A stretch of DNA of 64,000 bases from Candidatus Galacturonatibacter soehngenii (lineage in GTDB: Bacteria; Bacillota; Clostridia; Lachnospirales; Lachnospiraceae). The stretch lies in assembly GCF_008830185.1 (NCBI RefSeq), contig NZ_WAGX01000005.1:434001-498000 (forward strand), in the 5' to 3' direction. The notes under the pieces are model-generated. The model saw only the letters and a program-made list of their open reading frames with translations, ran no database searches and was not told the origin of the DNA. Below are positions 56,570 through 64,000 of this stretch, one piece after another (within the stretch, counting starts at the first letter, position 1; each line of letters begins with the position of its first letter). Position numbers and translations under genes: made by a program.

Positions 56570-56900
56570 ATTCTAGGATTATTTATGACTGGTCCATATG
56601 GATATTTTGTTACGCGTGTTTTACATATCAAGAGAACCTCTAAAACTTTTCTTGGTCAGGATGCCTCTACGAATAGTTTTATGACACCCGCTAGATATAA
56701 CAATTACATGCAATTACTGTTTTAGGAAAAGAAACGAACCCTGTGACCATACCTACGATATTACAGGCTCGTTGTGTGAGAACAGGGACCTCTTTGCCAT
56801 TGCAAAGAAGCTGCCCAAAATAGAAGTTGGCGATATTATAATATTCCATGACGCAGGTGATTATTTTCAAACCCTTGATTATCCAATTATCTATCAATAA
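56570..56900 (+). pseudogene. lysA (diaminopimelate decarboxylase) C-terminal relic
   Basis: The plus strand holds three blocks of the LysA C-terminal domain in different frames: MTGPYGYFVTRVLHIKRTS from 56585, then ITVLGKETNP near 56706, then CDHTYDITGSLCENRDLFA running to PKIEVGDIIIFHDAGDY and a stop at 56898-56900. The active-site Cys block (GSLCENRD) is recognisable. The N-terminal barrel is absent and at least two frameshifts break the remainder, so the gene is dead. A 68-residue frame on the minus strand is its shadow. Confidence 0.82.
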
Positions 56901-57647
56901 TCAAGAGCTCAAGATTTCTGCATATCCTTTGTAAAAGTCACAATGCCTTTCGTCATATGCAGAAAATAGATATCTACCAAATATATGTTTTGCTTCATAC
57001 CCCATAGTGGATAGTTGATTGAAATGGGGTGCAAAATCCAAGGCAAGTGGATTTCCATATTGTACTGCCAAAGGAAATGTAATATATGATTGATTTTCAT
57101 CTTTTGATTCCCATAGCAGTTGACTTTCCTTTGAATAGGATTTTGTCATACAAATTTCAGGCGCTTTACTGCCTTTTTCATAATATATAATATTTTCATA
57201 TTGGTCATTGATGCAATCTGCCCATGCCTTTGGGCTATTATAATCAAAAGAATAAAGCTTTTCAAAATCGACTTTTTCGTGTTGGTATGGATTTTGTACT
57301 AGTTGCAGATAGCATTCCATATTCTGTATTCGATTCTCTAGTTCTAATTTAGAGTGCAACAAACGATTTATTTCTTCATTGATATTATTTCCTAATTCGT
57401 TCAAAATCTCTTTTAATTGGAGCGGATTGACTTCCTTTAACCGCTTCATTTCTTTAATTGGCATATTAATTGAACGATAATAAACCAAATCGGATAGTCC
57501 GACTAAGGTATGTCTTGAATATTCTCTATATTTATTACCGTCATTACGATTTAGATCAATCAACCCTTCACTATCCCAATAACGAAGGGTTGATTTTGGT
57601 ACATTTAGAAGCTTTGAAATCTCTCCAATGGACAAAGGTTGTTTCAT
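56901..57647 (-). CDS. MerR-family regulator
   Basis: 248 residues from the ATG at 57647, with AAGGAG upstream. The N-terminal domain (LSIGEISKLLNVPKSTLRYWDSEGLIDL) is MerR type. A coiled coil (~75-105) and a ~130-residue ligand domain follow; no metal-type Cys are placed as in metal sensors. It is divergent from the MATE exporter and GNAT genes, whose promoter has a 19-bp spacer, so it is the likely activator of that operon. Confidence 0.9.
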   Translation of the reverse strand: MKQPLSIGEISKLLNVPKSTLRYWDSEGLIDLNRNDGNKYREYSRHTLVGLSDLVYYRSINMPIKEMKRLKEVNPLQLKEILNELGNNINEEINRLLHSKLELENRIQNMECYLQLVQNPYQHEKVDFEKLYSFDYNSPKAWADCINDQYENIIYYEKGSKAPEICMTKSYSKESQLLWESKDENQSYITFPLAVQYGNPLALDFAPHFNQLSTMGYEAKHIFGRYLFSAYDERHCDFYKGYAEILSS

Positions 57648-57696
57648 TTTTTTCTCCTTTTTTCTACTTAATAGCAATAGATTACTACAAATTCTA

Positions 57697-57727
57697 TTGA
57701 CATTCAAGTTACTTTAAGGTTTATAAT
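57697..57727 (+). promoter_or_regulatory. MerR-type promoter with 19-bp spacer (MATE-GNAT operon)
   Basis: TTGACA (57697-57702) and TATAAT (57722-57727), both perfect, are 19 bp apart. The spacer holds a partly dyad element around ACTTTAAGGT. With perfect boxes but a long spacer, activation by the divergent MerR protein is expected. Confidence 0.82.
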
Positions 57728-57768
57728 AAACTTTGCTTAAAAAGTTTACATAGGGTAAAGGAGTTTTT

Positions 57769-59139
57769 ATGAAAACGATTGATTTATTAAAAGATAATGT
57801 TAGAACGCTATTTTTTAGGTATTTGTTCCCTTCCATCAGTGCAACTTTGGTTACATCTATTTATATACTTGCCGATACCATTATGATTGGAAAAGGAATC
57901 GGTGGAGAGGCCGTTGCTGGTTTGAATATCATATTGCCATTATTTTCTCTTATGTTTGGAATCGGATATTTATTTGGTAATGGTGGTGCGATTTTAATGT
58001 CTGTTTCCCTTGGAATGGGAGATGAAAAAAGAGCAAGAGAATATTTTTCTACTGCCTTCTTTTTTGCTGGCTCAATCTCCATTGTTTTAATACTTCTTAC
58101 TTATTTATTATTTGAACCACTGATTCGAATACTTGGAGTAACTGACGCTACGTATTTTTATGTCACTCAATATGGAAAAATATTTATTACCGGAATTCCA
58201 TTTTTTGTTTTATCACCATTTTTGCAAATATTTGTGCGCAATGATAAGGCAGCGAAAAAATCAATGGCAGCTGTTATCACTGGTGGTGTTTTAAATATCA
58301 TACTGGATTACATTTTTATTTTTATTTTCAATTGGGGAATGTTTGGTGCTTCTTTTGCAACGGTACTAGGAAGTTTTACTACCTTCCTTATATTATGTTC
58401 ACATTTTCTTTCAAAGGAAAATTCGTTGCATTTTAGTAGAAAGAATATCATCTTGAAACGATTAAAATCTATCTTTGAAAATGGATTTTCTTCTTTCTTA
58501 GTTGAAATATCGTCTGGTATTGTTATCTTTGCTTTTAATCATCAGCTACTAAAATATACTGGCGTAACAGGCGTTACCGTTTATAGTATCATTTCCAATT
58601 CAGCACTTATTGTAAGTTCATTAATTAATGGTATTGCACAAGCTGCTCAACCAATTCTTTCAAGAAATTATGGTGCTAATTTAAAGAAAAGGGTACAATC
58701 CACACTACGCTATGGGCTTATAACAGCTTTTTTGACAGGCTTTATTATAATGATAATCGGATTATTTTTCCCTAGTATGGTGATATACGCCTTTCTTAAT
58801 CCGACGGAAGAAATTTTTGCAATGGCAAAGCCCGCAATCCAGCTTTATTCTCTTGCGTTTCTTGGTATGGCAGGTAATATATTTTTAAATACTTATTTTC
58901 AATCCGTATTACAGCCAAAATTAGCTCTTTTGCTTAGTTTTATGCGAGGACTTATTTTAAACCTTATTATATTATACCTCTTACCACTCATATTGAATGT
59001 GAATGGAATTTGGCTTACTATGCCACTTACTGAGTTGATCACGTTGTTGGTTGCCTTGATTCTTTTAAAGAAATATATACCAGAGAATAAAACTAACGAA
59101 TCAATGCAAGAGGGCATAGACAATGAATTTATTTCTTAA
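57769..59139 (+). CDS. MATE-family multidrug efflux transporter
   Basis: 456 residues with twelve membrane helices in two related halves; LADTIMIGKGIGGEAVAGLNIILPL is the MATE helix-1/2 signature. It exports cationic drugs by Na+ or H+ antiport. AAAGGAG precedes the ATG. It is first in an operon with a GNAT acetyltransferase and is divergent from a MerR regulator: a typical inducible efflux unit. Confidence 0.93.
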   Translation: MKTIDLLKDNVRTLFFRYLFPSISATLVTSIYILADTIMIGKGIGGEAVAGLNIILPLFSLMFGIGYLFGNGGAILMSVSLGMGDEKRAREYFSTAFFFAGSISIVLILLTYLLFEPLIRILGVTDATYFYVTQYGKIFITGIPFFVLSPFLQIFVRNDKAAKKSMAAVITGGVLNIILDYIFIFIFNWGMFGASFATVLGSFTTFLILCSHFLSKENSLHFSRKNIILKRLKSIFENGFSSFLVEISSGIVIFAFNHQLLKYTGVTGVTVYSIISNSALIVSSLINGIAQAAQPILSRNYGANLKKRVQSTLRYGLITAFLTGFIIMIIGLFFPSMVIYAFLNPTEEIFAMAKPAIQLYSLAFLGMAGNIFLNTYFQSVLQPKLALLLSFMRGLILNLIILYLLPLILNVNGIWLTMPLTELITLLVALILLKKYIPENKTNESMQEGIDNEFIS

Positions 59140-59156
59140 ACAAAGGAGGTTTCTAA

Positions 59157-59690
59157 ATGGATGCCACACTTAGATTATTAAAAAACGAGGAATTCCCTTC
59201 CTTATATCAACTGATGCAACAATCATTTCCTCCCTCAGAATTTCGTTCTTATGAGGGAGAATATTCATTGTTTGGGTACCCCAACTATCAGGTTTTGGTT
59301 GCAGAATCAGAGGGTGTTATACAAGCTTTTATTGCAGAATGGTTATTTGATACGTTTCATTATGTGGAGCATTTTGCAGTAAGTCCAAGCAGTAGGGGGA
59401 AAGGTCTTGGCTCAAACATACTTCGCTCTTACTTAAGTACAACCAAGCTACCCGTTGTTATCGAGGTCGAGGCTGCTGATACCGTTGAAGCTAAAAGACG
59501 AATCGCTTTTTATGAGCGTTTGTGTTTTAAACAAAGTGACATCGAATATCTACAACCTCATCTTCAATATTCTCCTCATGATGTTTTGTTACGTCTTATG
59601 GTACATCCTGTTGATGTGACGAAGGAAGAATTGCTTTTGATGAAGGAGTGCATCTTTGATGGGGTGTATCGTAAAGATTATTTAGGATAA
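59157..59690 (+). CDS. GNAT-family N-acetyltransferase
   Basis: 177 residues. The acetyl-CoA loop is VEHFAVSPSSRGKGLGSNIL (motif A), with EVEAADTVEAKRRIAFYERLCFK as the later motif. Substrate unknown; the position 17 bases after a MATE exporter suggests small-molecule detoxification. AAAGGAGG precedes the ATG. Its stop codon is only about 15 bases from the degenerate end of the CRISPR array. Confidence 0.9.
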   Translation: MDATLRLLKNEEFPSLYQLMQQSFPPSEFRSYEGEYSLFGYPNYQVLVAESEGVIQAFIAEWLFDTFHYVEHFAVSPSSRGKGLGSNILRSYLSTTKLPVVIEVEAADTVEAKRRIAFYERLCFKQSDIEYLQPHLQYSPHDVLLRLMVHPVDVTKEELLLMKECIFDGVYRKDYLG

Positions 59691-59692
59691 TT

Positions 59693-62600
59693 TTAATAAA
59701 TGTTACATGCCTTTCGGCTCCTGACTCTGCTGTAGGTGGGTACTAACCATCCAATACAATTTCAATCCACAAGAGCCTTGCGGCTCCTGACTTGCCGGCA
59801 TTGTTCATCTCCTTAATGTTTCACGTATTTCAATCCACAAGAGCCTTGCGGCTCCTGACCTTCTGGCGCAAAGTCAACATCAATATCACCAAGGATTTCA
59901 ATCCACAAGAGCCTTGCGGCTCCTGACATTATTCGCTGTCTTACAAAACTGTAACCTAGATTATTTCAATCCACAAGAGCCTTGCGGCTCCTGACATTAT
60001 ATAATTCAGCATTAAGGGGATATATAGGAATTTCAATCCACAAGAGCCTTGCGGCTCCTGACTTATTCTGTTTTTATAAATTGGTCGGATGCAGCAATTT
60101 CAATCCACAAGAGCCTTGCGGCTCCTGACATATGTATATCCTTTCCAAGTCCTGTTCGAATGTAATTTCAATCCACAAGAGCCTTGCGGCTCCTGACATA
60201 ATGCTTCTATTCCGCTAAGGTCCATAAAAGGTATTTCAATCCACAAGAGCCTTGCGGCTCCTGACAAATTGAAGGATTAAATAAGTTACTTGAATTTAAA
60301 TTTCAATCCACAAGAGCCTTGCGGCTCCTGACTTACTTGTATTATTTATAACTTCTTTCTTTGATGATTTCAATCCACAAGAGCCTTGCGGCTCCTGACC
60401 AAGTGACATATTAGATAGAAAATAAGAGCAACGATTTCAATCCACAAGAGCCTTGCGGCTCCTGACGTTTAATCTTAAAGGTATAATATGTCAATATAAA
60501 ATTTCAATCCACAAGAGCCTTGCGGCTCCTGACCATATGCCGTATCTTTTGTTAGCTTTGGATAAAGGATTTCAATCCACAAGAGCCTTGCGGCTCCTGA
60601 CGAGGAATTAAGTGATTTATTTTACAATGTATGGTAATTTCAATCCACAAGAGCCTTGCGGCTCCTGACCTTTCGCTTCTTCTAATGTTAATGGCTTAAT
60701 AACGATTTCAATCCACAAGAGCCTTGCGGCTCCTGACCATTTCCTCCGTGTAAGGCATTTCTTTAGTAAAATATTTCAATCCACAAGAGCCTTGCGGCTC
60801 CTGACCATCTTGCATATCCGCAGAAGTTATAGAGGTAAACATTTCAATCCACAAGAGCCTTGCGGCTCCTGACTTTCATCTGCATCAACAAAATATTGAT
60901 AATGAGCAATTTCAATCCACAAGAGCCTTGCGGCTCCTGACTATGGCTTCATATGTAGGTATACTTTAGTAATTAGAATTTCAATCCACAAGAGCCTTGC
61001 GGCTCCTGACCATATATCTTAATGATGAAATGGTTGGTTCTATTATTTCAATCCACAAGAGCCTTGCGGCTCCTGACGGTAGCAACTTTAATAAGTAAGT
61101 CTGGATTCTCAAATTTCAATCCACAAGAGCCTTGCGGCTCCTGACTTGCATAACTGCTTGTACTACCTGTTATTTGGCTAATTTCAATCCACAAGAGCCT
61201 TGCGGCTCCTGACATTCAACTGTCATTGTACATTCAACTGATTCATAAATTTCAATCCACAAGAGCCTTGCGGCTCCTGACCTTCCAAAACTCGTGTATG
61301 TATACTATCCTGAAAATTTCAATCCACAAGAGCCTTGCGGCTCCTGACTGGACTGGGGATTTACAGTAATGGACTTCCGAGATTTCAATCCACAAGAGCC
61401 TTGCGGCTCCTGACGTAAAATAAATAAGGCTAATTCATCGGCTTATGATTTCAATCCACAAGAGCCTTGCGGCTCCTGACTATGTACAAGCGTACAACGG
61501 GCTTCCGTCTATCCATATTTCAATCCACAAGAGCCTTGCGGCTCCTGACCTGTACTTACTGCCCCATTATTATTACTAACTGTAATTTCAATCCACAAGA
61601 GCCTTGCGGCTCCTGACTCTGCTGCTGCTGCAACAATGCTTGATTGATTTACTATTTCAATCCACAAGAGCCTTGCGGCTCCTGACTTTCTTTTGTAATT
61701 ATTGGCATATTATAATAAGATTTCAATCCACAAGAGCCTTGCGGCTCCTGACATTTTACAGGACAGCTTACTAGTGCACTAACAGAATTTCAATCCACAA
61801 GAGCCTTGCGGCTCCTGACGGTTTCTATTAGTCCTTTAAGTAATGTTCCTAGCGATTTCAATCCACAAGAGCCTTGCGGCTCCTGACAGCCATCTTAAAT
61901 GACACTTCCTTTCTCTTAAAAAATTTCAATCCACAAGAGCCTTGCGGCTCCTGACTATATATCAGTGGGCACTTTGTATTTTATTGGAATTTCAATCCAC
62001 AAGAGCCTTGCGGCTCCTGACATCTTCTATTCGACTTATAACAGACGATGGATATATTTCAATCCACAAGAGCCTTGCGGCTCCTGACGTGGCGCTAAAA
62101 CGTATTATCATAATACTTGTAATTTCAATCCACAAGAGCCTTGCGGCTCCTGACTGTGTTTTTGTATAAAACAACATGAAAACAATAGATTTCAATCCAC
62201 AAGAGCCTTGCGGCTCCTGACGCAATCATAAGGCCCATGACAAAATCGGCACCCATATTTCAATCCACAAGAGCCTTGCGGCTCCTGACTGTGCACAGTC
62301 ACCTAAATCTCCAAGCATATTAAGATTTCAATCCACAAGAGCCTTGCGGCTCCTGACGCAAGTGCTGGAATTCTAGGGATACTTACTTTTGATTTCAATC
62401 CACAAGAGCCTTGCGGCTCCTGACCATCGGTAAATATATTTCTAAGTGATTCTTTTATCATTTCAATCCACAAGAGCCTTGCGGCTCCTGACCTGTTGCT
62501 GTTCCGTATCCTGTACGCTCAATAAAGATTTCAATCCACAAGAGCCTTGCGGCTCCTGACACTCTTCACTTTTAAAAATTTCGATTTGATTCATCATTTC

Positions 62601-64000
62601 AATCCACAAGAGCCTTGCGGCTCCTGACATATTTCACCGCCTAACCTATTGCAATAAAAGTGATTTCAATCCACAAGAGCCTTGCGGCTCCTGACTAACT
62701 CCACCCATTATATGTAGCACTTTCAGCAAAATTTCAATCCACAAGAGCCTTGCGGCTCCTGACATACACCGGAGTTATTCATTTTCCCCGCCATGCAAAA
62801 TTTCAATCCACAAGAGCCTTGCGGCTCCTGACAAATCTTAGGGCACTAATGAGGTATAGTTCAGATATTTCAATCCACAAGAGCCTTGCGGCTCCTGACC
62901 ATTTGTAGCACAATCTATGACATTTGCGGAATTAATTTCAATCCACAAGAGCCTTGCGGCTCCTGACGCAGCAATTACAATAAATATCATGGTCTTTTTA
63001 AATTTCAATCCACAAGAGCCTTGCGGCTCCTGACATTAATAAAATCTGCTATTTATACTGTCTCTAATATATTTCAATCCACAAGAGCCTTGCGGCTCCT
63101 GACATCTAAACTTGACATATTATTCCTCCTATCATATATTTCAATCCACAAGAGCCTTGCGGCTCCTGACTTTATCATTTTCATCTTCTACTTCATCAAA
63201 AAGTCATTTCAATCCACAAGAGCCTTGCGGCTCCTGACAATTTCTAGCGCCTTTATTTGCTCCTTTAATTGAAATTTCAATCCACAAGAGCCTTGCGGCT
63301 CCTGACTTGCCGACCACCAAGACCCTAAGATATATTTCAAAATTTCAATCCACAAGAGCCTTGCGGCTCCTGACCTTCTATTGCCCCTGCTGTTGATACT
63401 ACCTCTAAACATTTCAATCCACAAGAGCCTTGCGGCTCCTGACAAGAGTTATTTATTAATGATCTAATTACGCTTGAAATTTCAATCCACAAGAGCCTTG
63501 CGGCTCCTGACCCTATGTATTGATAATTCATACTGCATTTCCATCATTTCAATCCACAAGAGCCTTGCGGCTCCTGACTCTGAAACAGATAGGTTTTTTT
63601 TAGTAATATTGAATTTCAATCCACAAGAGCCTTGCGGCTCCTGACGCTTTGTTATTACTAGCTGTCACATTGTTTATACATTTCAATCCACAAGAGCCTT
63701 GCGGCTCCTGACTAAATTCATCGAAACCATCAACCTCAATTCTGATTATTTCAATCCACAAGAGCCTTGCGGCTCCTGACGCTTGAAGAATTTAAAATTG
63801 ACAAAGCTAAGTTTATTTCAATCCACAAGAGCCTTGCGGCTCCTGACATTAATTTCCAAAGCGATATGGCGTTTTCCATTTCAATTTCAATCCACAAGAG
63901 CCTTGCGGCTCCTGACCAGCTGCCGCGCCGCCAAACGAATCGATTTGAATTATTTCAATCCACAAGAGCCTTGCGGCTCCTGACTATCAATCTTCTGTAA
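59693..64000 (-). CRISPR. Type I-C-like CRISPR array, at least 63 repeats, continues beyond the window
   Basis: 63 complete 33-bp repeats start at 59759 and end at 63984, with one degenerate repeat at the left end. On the plus strand the unit begins ATTTCAATCCAC and ends GGCTCCTGAC; I saw no variant among the 63. Spacers are 33-36 bases, mostly 34-35: 63 full ones plus 16 bases of the next. In the crRNA sense (minus strand) the unit reads GTCAGGAGCC...GTGGATTGAAAT, the 3' end of I-C repeats. It folds as AGGAGCC-GCAA-GGCTCTT, a stem with a GCAA tetraloop. The degenerate repeat marks the trailer end, so leader, newest spacers and cas genes should lie to the right, outside the window. Confidence 0.97.
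59706..59725 (-). repeat. Degenerate terminal CRISPR repeat (trailer end)
   Basis: Only the part equivalent to the 5' half of the crRNA-sense repeat survives (GCCTTTCGGCTCCTGAC on the plus strand, one mismatch). The other half has diverged. It is followed by a normal 33-base spacer (59726-59758). Decay of the leader-distal repeat fixes the direction of the array. Confidence 0.88.

Noticed and set aside
56691-56897. 68-codon frame on the minus strand
   Set aside because: It is the shadow of the lysA relic on the plus strand, whose translated blocks are clearly homologous to LysA.
61214-61248. CRISPR spacer with an internal repeat of ATTCAACTG as a hybrid or duplicated spacer
   Set aside because: Its length is normal and both flanking repeats are intact, so the repeat is most likely in the protospacer.
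61942-64000. Several 60-80 residue frames in the CRISPR array, with repeated peptides such as QEPQGSCGLK
   Set aside because: They are translations of the CRISPR repeat and spacers, not genes.

Overview
The window is a low-GC stretch of a Gram-positive anaerobe, most like a plant-polysaccharide-degrading Lachnospiraceae (Clostridium cluster XIVa, Lachnoclostridium type). The evidence is a three-subunit [FeFe] hydrogenase, rubrerythrin, ferritin, flavodoxin and Feo iron uptake, GH18, GH10 and GH5 glycosidases, AGGAGG ribosome binding sites and no aerobic respiration genes. The species call is inference.

Layout. 1-4.4 kb: 3' end of a GH18 chitinase, an AraC regulator and an ABC exporter pair. 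4.7-8.7 kb: hydrogenase operon hydC-hydB-hydA. 9-10.8 kb: MerR regulator with a serine hydrolase behind a 19-bp-spacer promoter. 11-12.5 kb: DUF3793-flavodoxin-DUF2325 operon. 12.6-14.6 kb: BlaI/BlaR1-type pair. 14.7-18.6 kb: feoA-feoA-feoB-fur-like operon, divergent from a DtxR-family regulator. 18.6-23.5 kb: LigB-type dioxygenase, cfa, eno, ferritin, rubrerythrin. 23.5-25.2 kb: a uvrA relic and a secreted GH10 xylanase. 25.4-32.8 kb: siderophore ABC uptake operon, with one intact and one broken binding protein and a sugar-dehydrogenase-like protein, divergent from an AraC regulator. 32.8-41.8 kb: HD and DivIVA-like proteins, then an acetylated-cellulose (ccs-type) locus with GH5, a PilZ-containing cellulose synthase, a membrane-anchored subunit, MBOAT and DHHW proteins, preceded by a c-di-GMP-I riboswitch. 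41.9-54.8 kb: gdhA, LysM/GH18-like protein, metal P-type ATPase and CsoR, pepF, a TfoX C-terminal domain protein, a second DtxR-type regulator, DUF438/hemerythrin protein, CNNM/CorC protein, larE, a cupin and a LysE exporter. 54.9-59.7 kb: MocR regulator, a lysA relic, and MerR divergent from MATE-GNAT. 59.7 kb to the end: a long type I-C-like CRISPR array that runs off the window; its cas genes are not in view.

How it fits together. Iron runs through the window. A palindrome, GTTAG-N6-CTAAC, lies at or just downstream of the -10 element of the flavodoxin operon, the siderophore operon, a DtxR-type regulator, the DUF438 gene and, unexpectedly, enolase, and also sits in front of feoB. A separate perfect 7-1-7 Fur box lies in front of feoA. 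This looks like two layers of metal control. The second theme is c-di-GMP: a riboswitch with its own terminator precedes a cellulose synthase that itself carries a PilZ c-di-GMP receptor domain.

Three decaying genes are visible: uvrA, a siderophore-binding protein and lysA. No tRNA, rRNA, insertion sequence or prophage was seen.
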